DNA of 64,000 nt from Rhodomyrtus psidioides (taxonomy: Eukaryota; Streptophyta; Magnoliopsida; Myrtales; Myrtaceae): contig JAILYB010000014.1 of assembly GCA_021437785.1 (NCBI GenBank), forward strand, positions 8,184,501 to 8,248,500. The letters are read 5' to 3'. Below the pieces are notes generated by a model. It was not told the origin of the DNA. It saw nothing but the letters and a program-made list of their open reading frames with translations, and did not search any database. Both the position numbers and the translations under genes were made by a program. This document shows, one piece after another, positions 1 to 9,312 of the stretch; the stretch's first letter is position 1; each line of letters opens with the position of its first letter.

Positions 1-512
1 CCTAAGGTTCTTCGAGTAGAAATGACTTTAAGAAGGTCAAATTAACTAACTACCTATTTGATCGATACATGGACTGCCAATGCTTAATATTTAAAGATAA
101 CTAATAAATAAAAAATTAGGATACATCAACAAAGGTTTATATATTCAATAGGTTGGAGTTTTCGGCAATTGGTCAAACAGAAATGAGTAAAATATGACAA
201 AAAATGCCTAGCTACCTATTTGATCGCCGCGCAAAACATTTGCAGTGATCCTTAACTTTACTCTAGCCATTATTTGAAGTGTAATAATTAATAAAAAAAT
301 GATCATACATCAACATAGTGTTATCTATACAAAAGTCGCAATTTTCCTAAGGTTCTTCGAGTAGAAATGACCTTAAAAAGGTCAAATTAACTAAAAACCT
401 ATTTGATCGATACATGGATTGACAATGCTTAATATTTAAAGATAACTAATAAATAAAAAGTTAGGGTACTTCAACAAAGGATTATATATTCAATAGGTAG
501 GAGTTTTCGGCA

Positions 513-529
513 ATTCGTCAAACAGAAAT
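513..529 (+). other. CENP-B-box-like core, weak (representative)
   Basis: In the tail of subunit A the 17 bases attcgtcaaacagaaat align with the known CENP-B box pattern (N TTCG NNNN A NN CGGG N). TTCG and the central A match, but the CGGG half does not: about 5 of the 9 essential bases agree. In subunit B the homologous tail reads cttcgagtagaaatgac, also with TTCG but a poorer remainder. The TTCG...AGAAATGA arrangement is kept in both subunits. It falls short of a functional box by the mammalian standard and is recorded only as a candidate. Confidence 0.2.
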
Positions 530-735
530 GAGCATAATATGACAAAAAATGCCTAACTACCTATTTGATCGCCGCGCAAAACATTTGCAGTGATCCTTAA
601 CTTGACTCTAGCTATTATTTGAAGCGTAATAATAAATAAAAAAATGATCATACATCAACATAGTGTTATCTATACAAAAGTCGCAATTTTCCTAAGGTTC
701 TTCGAGTAGAAATGACTTTAAGAAGGTAAAATTAA

Positions 736-897
736 CTAACTACCTATTTGATCGATACATGGATTGCCAATGCTTAAAATTTCAAGATAACTAATAAATA
801 AAAGATAAGGATACTTCAACAGAGGATTATATATTCAATATGTGGGAGTTTTCGGCAATTTGTCAAACCGAAATAAGCCTAATATGACAAAAAATGC
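736..897 (+). repeat. Subunit A of the dimeric monomer (162 bp, representative)
   Basis: Subunit A begins with the 19-bp block ctaactacctatttgatcg, then atacatggattg.caatgcttaa, an A-rich stretch (aactaataaataaaa), tacttcaacaaagga, ttatatattcaata, and a tail with gttttcggcaatt.gtcaaac.gaaat and gacaaaaaatgc. Two main subtypes recur along the array. One reads gattgacaatgcttaaaatttcaag with gataagg and atatgtggg. The other reads gattggcaatgcttaatatttaaag with attaggg and aggtaggag. They are interspersed and sometimes chimeric, which indicates exchange between monomers. It is alignable with subunit B over the opening block, the A-rich middle and the tail, so the two probably descend from one shorter monomer of about 160-180 bp. 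Confidence 0.9.
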
Positions 898-916
898 CTA
901 ACTACCTATTTGATCA
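898..916 (+). other. Conserved block shared by subunits A and B (representative copy)
   Basis: The string ctaactacctatttgatcg opens both subunits, here in B and at 736-754 in A. It recurs in essentially every subunit of the window, roughly 370 times, at alternating spacings of about 162 and 183 bp. Exceptions are rare single-base changes such as ctaacaacc, ctagctacc, ctacatatt or tttgattg. The two subunits have diverged strongly elsewhere, so retention of this block in both suggests either constraint, for example as a protein-binding site, or repeated conversion. It contains no protein motif I can name. Confidence 0.75.
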
Positions 917-940
917 CCGCGCAAAACATTTGCAGTGATC
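912..940. other. Imperfect dyad (hairpin-capable) in subunit B, representative
   Basis: Arms GATCAC at the left and GTGATC at the right are exact inverse complements. Inside them GCAAA pairs with TTTGC around a 3-nt ACA loop, with a short mismatch or bulge (CGC against A) between the two stem parts. Many monomers read gatcgcc in the left arm, which weakens one pair; others read gatcacc with gccgtgatc. The dyad lies in the part of B that has no counterpart in A. Structure in vivo is not shown by the sequence. Confidence 0.6.
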
Positions 941-3105
941 CTTAACTTGACTCTAGCTATTATTTGAAGCGTAATAATTAATAAAAAAATGATCACACAT
1001 CAACATAGTGTTATCTATACAAAAGTCGCAATTTTCCGAAGGTTCTTCGAGTAGAAATGACTTTAAGAAGGTAAAATTAACTAACTACCTATTTGATCGA
1101 TTCATGGATTGACAATGCTTAAAATTTCAAGATAACTAATAAATAAAAGATAAGGATACTTCAACAAAGGATTATATATTCAATATGTGGGAGTTTTCGG
1201 CAATTTGTCAAACCGAAATAAGCCTAATATGACAAAAAATGCCTAACTACCTATTTGATCGCCGCGCAAAACATTTGCAGTGATCCTTAACTTGACTCTA
1301 GCTATTATTTGAAGCGTAATAATTAATAAAAAAAATGATCACACATCAACATAGTGTTATCTATACAAAAGTCGCAATTTTCCTAAGGTTCTTCGAGTAG
1401 AAATGACTTTAAGAAGGTAAAATTAACTAACTACCTATTTGATCGATACATGGATTGACAATGCTTAAAATTTCAAGATAACTAATAAATAAAAGATAAG
1501 GATACTTCAACAAAGGATTATATATTCAATATGTGGGAGTTTTCGGCAATTTGTCAAACCGAAATAAGCCTAATATGACAAAAAATGCCTAACTACCTAT
1601 TTGATCGCCGCGCAAAACATTTGCAGTGATCCTTAACTTGACTCTAGCTATTATTTGAAGCGTAATAATTAATAAAAAAATGATCACACATCAACATAGT
1701 GTTATCTATACAAAAGTCGCAATTTTCCTACGGTTCTTCGAGTAGAAATGACTTTAAGAAGGTGAAATTAAATAACTACCTATTTGATCGATACATGGAT
1801 TGGCAATGCTTAATATTTAAAGATAACTAATAAATAAAAAAATAGGGTACTTCAACAAAGGATTATATATTCAATAGGAAGGAGTTTTCGGCAATTCGTC
1901 AAACAGAAATGAGCATAATATGACAAAAAATGCCTAACTACCTATTTGATCGCCGCGCAAAACATTTGCAGTGATCCTTAACTTGACTCTAGCTATTATT
2001 TGAAGCGTAATAATAAATAAATAAATGATCATACATTAACATAGTGTTATCTATACAAAAGTCGCAATTTTCCTAAGGTTCTTCGAGTAGAAATGACTTT
2101 AAGAAGGTCAAATTAACTAACTACCTATTTGATCGATACATGGATTGACAATGCTTAAAATTTCAAGATAACTAATAAATAAAAGATAAGGATACTTCAA
2201 CAAAGGATTATATATTCAATATGTGGGAGTTTTCGGCAATTCGTCAAACAGAAATGAGCAAAATATGACAAAAAATGACTAACTACCTATTTGATCGCCG
2301 CGCAAAACATTTGCAGTGATCCTTAACTTGACTCTAGCTATTATTTGAAGCGTAATAATTAATAAAAAAATTATCATACATCAACATAGTGTTATCTATA
2401 GAAAAGTCGCAATTTTCCTAAGGTTCTTCGAGTAGAAATGACTTTAAGAAGGTCAAATTAACTAACTACCTATTTGATCGATACATGGATTGGCAATGCT
2501 TAATATTTAAAGATAACTAATAAATAAAAAATTAGGGTACTTCAACAAAGGATTATATATTCAATAGGTTGGAGTTTTCGGCAATTCGTCAAACAGAAAT
2601 GAGCATAATATGACAAAAAATGCCTAACTACCTATTTGATCGCCGCGCAAAACATTTGCAGTGATCCTTAACTTGACTCTAGCTATTATTTGAAGCGTAA
2701 TAATAAATAAAAAAATGATCATACATCAACATAGTGTTATCTATACAAAAGTCGCAATTGTCCTAAGGTTCTTCGAGTAGAAATGACTTTAAGAAGGTAA
2801 AATTAACTAACTACCTATTTGATCGATACATGGATTGACAATGCTTAAAATTTCAAGATAACTAATAAATAAAAGACAAGGATACTTCAACGAAGGATTA
2901 TATATTCAATATGGGGGAGTTTTCGGCAATTCGTCATACAGAAATGTGCAAAATATGACAAAAAATGCCTAACTACCTATTTGATCGCCGCGCAAAACAT
3001 TTGCAGTGATCCTTAACTTGACTCTAGCTATTATTTGAAGCGTAATAATTAATAAAAAATGATCATACATCAACATAGTGTTATCTATACAAAAGTCGCA
3101 ATTTT

Positions 3106-6100
3106 CCTAAGGTTCTTCGAGTAGAAATGACTTTAAGAAGGTCAAATTAACTAACTACCTATTTGATCGATACATGGATTGCCAATGCTTAATATTTAAA
3201 GATAACTAATAAATAAAAAATTAGGATACATCAACAAAGGTTTATATATTCAATAGGTTGGAGTTTTCGGCAATTGGTCAAACAGAAATGAGTAAAATAT
3301 GACAAAAAATGCCTAACTACCTATTTGATCGCCGCGCAAAACATTTGCAGTGATCCTTAACTTTACTCTAGCCATTATTTGAAGTGTAATAATTAATAAA
3401 AAAATGATCATACATCAACATAGTGTTATCTATACAAAAGTCGCAATTTTCCTAAGGTTCTTCGAGTAGAAATGACCTTAAAAAGGTCAAATTAACTAAA
3501 AACCTATTTGATCGATACATGGATTGACAATGCTTAATATTTAAAGATAACTAATAAATAAAAAGTTAGGGTACTTCAACAAAGGATTATATATTCAATA
3601 GGTAGGAGTTTTCGGCAATTCGTCAAACAGAAATGAGCATAATATGACAAAAAATGCCTAACTACCTATTTGATCGCCGCGCAAAACATTTGCAGTGATC
3701 CTTAACTTGACTCTAGCTATTATTTGAAGTGTAATAATAAATAAAAAAATGATCATACATCAACATAGTGTTATCTATACAAAAGTCGCAATTTTCCTAA
3801 GGTTCTTCGAGTGGAAATGACTTTAAGAAGGTAAAATTAACTAACTACCTATTTGATCGATACATGGATTGCCAATGCTTAAAATTTCAAGATAACTAAT
3901 AAATAAAAGATAAGGATACTTCAACAAAGGATTATATATTCAATATGTGGGAGTTTTCGGCAATTTGTCAAACCGAAATAAGCCTAATATGACAAAAAAT
4001 GCCTAACTACCTATTTGATCACCGCGCAAAACATTTGCAGTGATCCTTAACTTGACTCTAGCTATTATTTGAAGCGTAATAATTAATAAAAAAATGATCA
4101 CACATCAACATAGTGTTATCTATACAAAAGTCGCAATTTTCCGAAGGTTCTTCGAGTAGAAATGACTTTAAGAAGGTAAAATTAACTAACTACCTATTTG
4201 ATCGATTCATGGATTGACAATGCTTAAAATTTCAAGATAACTAATAAATAAAAGATAAGGATACTTCAACAAAGGATTATATATTCAATATGTGGGAGTT
4301 TTCGGCAATTTGTCAAACCGAAATAAGCCTAATATGACAAAAAATGCCTAACTACCTATTTGATCGCCGCGCAAAACATTTGCAGTGATCCTTAACTTGA
4401 CTCTAGCTATTATTTGAAGCGTAATAATTAATAAAAAAAAATGATCACACATCAACATAGTGTTATCTATACAAAAGTCGCAATTTTCCTAAGGTTCTTC
4501 GAGTAGAAATGACTTTAAGAAGGTAAAATTAACTAACTACCTATTTGATCGATACATGGATTGACAATGCTTAAAATTTCAAGATAACTAATAAATAAAA
4601 GATAAGGATACTTCAACAAAGGATTATATATTCAATATGTGGGAGTTTTCGGCAATTTGTCAAACCGAAATAAGCCTAATATGACAAAAAATGCCTAACT
4701 ACCTATTTGATCGCCGCGCAAAACATTTGCAGTGATCCTTAACTTGACTCTAGCTATTATTTGAAGCGTAATAATTAATAAAAAAATGATCACACATCAA
4801 CATAGTGTTATCTATACAAAAGTCGCAATTTTCCTACGGTTCTTCGAGTAGAAATGACTTTAAGAAGGTCAAATTAAATAACTACCTATTTGATCGATAC
4901 ATGGATTGGCAATGCTTAATATTTAAAGATAACTAATAATTAAAAAAATAGGGTACTTCAACAAAGGATTATATATTCAATAGGAAGGAGTTTTCGGCAA
5001 TTCGTCAAACAGAAATGAGCATAATATGACAAAAAATGCCTAACTACCTATTTGATCGCCGCGCAAAACATTTGCAGTGATCCTTAACTTGACTCTAGCT
5101 ATTATTTGAAGCGTAATAATAAATAAAAAAATGATCATACATCAACATAGTGTTATCTATACAAAAGTCGCAATTTTCCTAAGGTTCTTCGAGTAGAAAT
5201 GACTTTAAGAAGGTCAAATTAACTAACTACCTATTTGATCGATACATGGATTGACAATGCTTAAAATTTCAAGATAACTAATAAATAAAAGATAAGGATA
5301 CTTCAACAAAGGATTATATATTCAATATGTGGGAGTTTTCGGCAATTCGTCAAACAGAAATGAGCAAAATATGACAAAAAATGACTAACTACCTATTTGA
5401 TCGCCGCGCAAAACATTTGCAGTGATCCTTAACTTGACTCTAGCTATTATTTGAAGCGTAATAATTAATAAAAAAATTATCATACATCAACATAGTGTTA
5501 TCTATAGAAAAGTCGCAATTTTCCTAAGGTTCTTCGAGTAGAAATGACTTTAAGAAGGTCAAATTAACTAACTACCTATTTGATCGATACATGGATTGGC
5601 AATGCTTAATATTTAAAGATAACTAATAAATAAAAAATTAGGGTACTTCAACAAAGGATTATATATTCAATAGGTTGGAGTTTTCGGCAATTCGTCAAAC
5701 AGAAATGAGCATAATATGACAAAAAATGCCTAACTACCTATTTGATCGCCGCGCAAAACATTTGCAGTGATCCTTAACTTGACTCTAGCTATTATTTGAA
5801 GCGTAATAATAAATAAAAAAATGATCATACATCAACATAGTGTTATCTATACAAAAGTCGCAATTGTCCTAAGGTTCTTCGAGTAGAAATGACTTTAAGA
5901 AGGTAAAATTAACTAACTACCTATTTGATCGATACATGGATTGACAATGCTTAAAATTTCAAGATAACTAATAAATAAAAGACAAGGATACTTCAACGAA
6001 GGATTATATATTCAATATGGGGGAGTTTTCGGCAATTCGTCAAACAGAAATGTGCAAAATATGACAAAAAATGCCTAACTACCTATTTGATCGCCGCGCA

Positions 6101-6211
6101 AAACATTTGCAGTGATCCTTAACTTGACTCTAGCTATTATTTGAAGCGTAATAATTAATAAAAAATGATCATACATCAACATAGTGTTATCTATACAAAA
6201 GTCGCAATTTT
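3106..6211 (+). repeat. 9-mer higher-order repeat, copy 2 (3106 bp)
   Basis: Monomers start at 3106, 3451, 3796, 4141, 4488, 4833, 5178, 5523 and 5868, in the same order of subtypes as copy 1. Differences include gattgcc for gactgcc in the first monomer, agtggaaatg in the third, two extra A in the A-run before 4441, and taataattaaaa for taataaataaaa near 4937. Homology to copy 1 stops in the monomer starting at 6212, so the array does not contain a third copy here. Confidence 0.92.
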
Positions 6212-6556
6212 CCTAAGGTTCTTCGAGTAGAAATGACTTTAAGAATGTCAAATTAACTAACTACATATTTGATCGATACATGGATTGACAATGCTTAAAA
6301 TTTCAAGATAACTAAAAAATAAAAAATTAGGATACTTCAACAAATGATTATATATTCAATAGGTGGGAGATTTCGGCAATTCGTCAAACAGAAATGAGCA
6401 AAATATGACAAAAAAGGCCTAACTACCTATTTGATCGCCGCGCAAAACATTTGCAGTGATCCTTAACTTGACTCTAGCAATTATTTGAAGCGTAATAATT
6501 AATAAAAAAAGTATCATACGTCAACATAGTGTTATCTATACAAAAGTCGCAATTTT
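6212..6556 (+). repeat. Junction monomer between the 9-mer and 8-mer blocks
   Basis: This monomer belongs to neither neighbouring block over its left part. It carries aagaatgtcaaatt, a changed opening block (ctacatatttg), aactaaaaaataaaa, caaatgatta and gagatttcgg. Its last part (gtatcatacgtcaac) matches the monomer at 8968, so the left edge of the 8-mer homology falls inside it, roughly at 6420-6510. Related aactaaaaaat/caaatgatta monomers recur at 38605, 46531, 48254, 57212 and 62723. Confidence 0.75.
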
Positions 6557-9312
6557 CTTAAGGTTCTTCGAGTAGAAATGACCTTAAGAAGGTCAAATTA
6601 ACTAACAACCTATTTGATCGATACATGGATTGACAATGCTTAATATTTCAAGAAAACTAATAAATAATAAATTTGGGTACTCCAACAAAGGATTATATAT
6701 TCAATAGGTGGGAGTTTTCGGCAATTCGTCAAACCGAAATGAGCCTAATATGACAAAAAAATGCCTAACTACCTATTTGATCGCCGCGCAAAACATTTGC
6801 AGTGATCTTAACTTGACTCTAGCTATTATTTGAAGCGTAATAATAAATAAAAAAATGATTATACTTCAACATAGTGTTATCTATACAAAAGTTGCAATTC
6901 TCCTATGGTTTTTCGAGTAGAAATGACTTTAAGAAGGTAAAATTAACTAACTACCTATTTGATCGATACATGGATTGACAATGCTTAAAATTTCAAGATA
7001 ACTAATAAATAAAAAATTAGGATACTTCAACAAAGGATTATATATTCAATAGGTAGGAGTTTTCGGTAATTCGTTAAACAGAAATGAGCAAAATATGACA
7101 AAAAATGCCTAACTACCTATTTGATCACCGCGCAAAACATTTGCCGTGATCCTTAACTTGACTCTAGCTATTATTTGAAGCGTAATAATTAATAAAAAAA
7201 TGATCATACATCAACATAGTGTAATCTATACAAAAGTCGCAATTTTCCTAAGGTTCTTCGAGTAGAAATGACATTAAGAAGGTCAAATTAACTAACTACC
7301 TATTTGATCGATACATGGATTGGCAATGCTTAATATTTAAAGATAACTAATAAATAAAAAATTAGGGTACTTCAACAAAGGATTATATATTCAATAGGTA
7401 GGCGTTTTCGGCAATTCGTCAAACAGAAATGAGCATAATATGACAAAAAATGCCTAACTACCTATTTGATCGCCGCGCAAAACATTTGCAGTGATCCTTA
7501 ACTTGACTCTAGCTATTATTTGAAGCGTAATAATTAATAAAAAAATGATCACACATCAACATAGTGTTATCTATACAAAAGTCGCAATTTTCCTAAGGTT
7601 CTTCGAGTAGAAATGACTTAAAAAGGTCATATTAACTAACTACCTATTTGATCGATACATGGATTGGCAATGCTTAATATTTAAAGATAACTAATAAATA
7701 AAAAATTAGGGTACTTCAACAAAGGATTATATATTCAATAGGTAGGAGTTTTCGGCAATTCGTCAAACAGAAATGAGCATAATATGACAAAAATGCCTAA
7801 CTACCTATTTGATCGCTGCGCAAAACATTTGCAGTGATCCTTAACTTGACTCTTGCTATTATTTGAAGCGTAATAATAAATAAAAAAATGATCATACATC
7901 AACATAGTGTTATATATGCAAAAGTCGCAATTTTCCTAAGGTTCTTCGAGTAGAAATGACTTTAAGAAGGTAAAATTAACTAACTACCTATTTGATCGAT
8001 ACATGGATTGACAATGCTTAAAATTTCAAGATAACTAATAAATAAAAGATAAGGATACTTCAACAAAGGATTATATATTCAATATGTGGGAGGTTTCGGC
8101 AATTTGTCAAACCGAAATAAGCCTAATATGACAAAAAATGCCTAACTACCTATTTGATCGCCGCGCAAAACATTTGCAGTGATCTTAACTTGACTCTAGC
8201 TATTATTTTAAGCGTAATAATAAATAAAAAAATGATTATACATCAACATAGTGTAATCTATACAAAAGTCGCAATTTTCCTAAGGTTGTTCGAGTAGAAA
8301 TGACATTAAGAAGGTCAAATTAACTAACTACCTATTTGATCGATACATGGATTGGCAATGCTTAATATTTAAAGATAACTAATGAATAAAAAGTTAGGGT
8401 ACTTCAACAAAGTATTATATATTCAATAGGTAGGAGTTTTCGGCAATTCGTCAAACAGAAATGAGCATAATATGACAAAAAATGCCTAACTACCTATTTG
8501 ATCGCCGCGCAAAACATTTGCAGTGATCCTTAACTTGACTCTAGCTATTATTTGAAGCGTAATAATTAATAAAAAATGATCACACATCAACATAGTGTTA
8601 TCTATACAAAAGTCGCAATTTTCCTAAGGTTCTTCGAGTAGAAATGATTTTAAGAAGGTCAAATTAAATAACTACCTATTTGATCGATACATGGATTGGC
8701 AATGCTTAATATTTAAAGATAACTAATAAATAAAAAAATAGGGTACTTCAACAAAGGATTATATATTCAATAGGTAGGAGTTTTCGGCAATTCGTCAAAC
8801 AGAAATGAGCATAATATGACAAAAAATGCCTAACTACCTATTTGATCGCCGCGCAAAACATTTGCAGTGATCCTTAACTTGACTCTAGCTATTATTTGAA
8901 GCGTAATAATAAATAAAAAAATGATCATACATCAACATAGTGTTATCTATACAAAAGTCGCATTTGTCCTAAGGTTCTTCGAGTAGAAATGACTTTAAGA
9001 AGGTAAAATTAACTAACTACCTATTTGATCGATACATGGATTGACAATGCTTAAAATTTCAAGATAACTAATAAATAAAAGATAAGGATACTTCAACAAA
9101 GGATTATATATTCAATATGGGGGAGTTTTCGGCAATTCGTCAAATAGAAATGAGCAAAATATGACAAAAAATGCCTAACTACCTATTTGATCGCCGCGCA
9201 AAACATTTGCAGTGATCCTTAACTTGACTCTAGCTATTATTTGAAGCGTACTAATTAATAAAAAAAGTATCATACGTCAACATAGTGTTATTTATACAAA
9301 AGTCGCAATTTT
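6557..9312 (+). repeat. 8-mer higher-order repeat I, copy 1 (2756 bp)
   Basis: Monomers start at 6557, 6902, 7247, 7592, 7935, 8279, 8623 and 8968. The first is the marked subtype with gaccttaagaaggtc, ctaacaacc, taataaatttgggtac. The second has cctatggttttt. The fourth has a 1-bp shorter gacttaaaaaggtcat, and a single-A loss in gacaaaaatgcc, giving 343 bp. The sixth is the ggttgttcgag subtype with aactaatgaat and aaagtatta. Only about five substitutions separate it from copy 2, so this pair is young. Confidence 0.93.
6580..6594. other. Perfect 6-bp inverted repeat GACCTT-AAG-AAGGTC
   Basis: A 15-bp dyad with 6-bp arms and an AAG centre lies at the end of subunit B. This perfect form is confined to particular monomers, for example those starting at 6557, 9313, 12069, 14136, 22061, 25853, 52734, 54458 and 59969. 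A version with an AAA centre (gaccttaaaaaggtc) occurs in the monomers at 346 and 3451. Most other monomers read gactttaagaaggtaaa or gacattaagaaggtc, with the dyad degraded. It may be an ancestral or a chance palindrome. Confidence 0.6.

Larger units (their letters stand above)
691..1035 (+). repeat. Representative 345-bp monomer (phase reference)
   Basis: A typical monomer, given as a reference unit. It runs from cctaaggttcttcgag to the next marker. In order it holds: the end of subunit B (691-735), all of subunit A (736-897), and most of the next subunit B (898-1035). By hand count of a typical unit, subunit A is about 29% G+C and subunit B about 32%. At 345 bp (3 x 115) an open frame could in principle run across monomers, but stops in all forward frames prevent this. 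The length is close to twice a nucleosomal repeat, as is common for satellites; whether nucleosomes are phased here cannot be seen. Confidence 0.95.
898..1080 (+). repeat. Subunit B of the dimeric monomer (183 bp, representative)
   Basis: Subunit B opens with the same 19-bp block as A, then diverges into (g/a)ccgcgcaaaacatttgcagtg, a hairpin-forming stretch with the only CpG cluster of the monomer. It continues with atccttaacttgactctagc, tattatttgaagcgtaa, an A-run (taataaataaaaaaatgat), catcaacatagtgttatctata and the tail gtcgcaattttcctaagg, ttcttcgagtagaaatga. The A-rich middle and tcaaca core match subunit A well. B is 21 bp longer, and the excess lies between the opening block and the taataaat stretch. 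B subtypes differ by aataaat versus ttaataa, gatcacac versus gatcatac versus gattatac, and one versus two C in gtgatc(c)ttaac. Confidence 0.9.
1..3105 (+). repeat. 9-mer higher-order repeat, copy 1 (3105 bp)
   Basis: Nine monomers starting at 1, 346, 691, 1036, 1382, 1727, 2072, 2417 and 2762. Each matches the monomer nine places later much better than its neighbours. Diagnostic shared features include ggtttatatatt and caattggtcaaac in the first monomer, ctaaaaacc and aaaaagttaggg in the second, ccgaagg in the fourth, cctacgg in the sixth, tctatagaaaag before the eighth marker, and caattgtcc before the ninth. I see about a dozen substitutions against copy 2. The true left edge may lie upstream of the window. 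Confidence 0.92.

Noticed and set aside
800..850. Promoter-like TATA strings (ttatatattcaata) in each subunit A
   Set aside because: Such strings are expected by chance in a sequence of about 70% A+T, and no transcript structure supports them. Satellite transcription is possible but not shown.
960..1015. Rho-independent terminator or small RNA from the aacatagtgtt inverted repeat
   Set aside because: The arms are only 4 bp, the frequent gtgtaatc variant breaks them, and no G+C-rich stem followed by a T-run is present.
898..1080. rRNA spacer subrepeats or telomeric repeats
   Set aside because: No rRNA sequence borders the array in the window, and no short telomeric motif is repeated; the monomer is far longer than telomere units.
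1..6211. Assembly artefact behind the near-identical blocks
   Set aside because: Paired copies carry private substitutions and small indels, and their lengths differ by a base or two in places. That suits real duplications, although only spanning long reads would settle it, above all for the 5511-bp and 2758-bp pairs with few or no differences.
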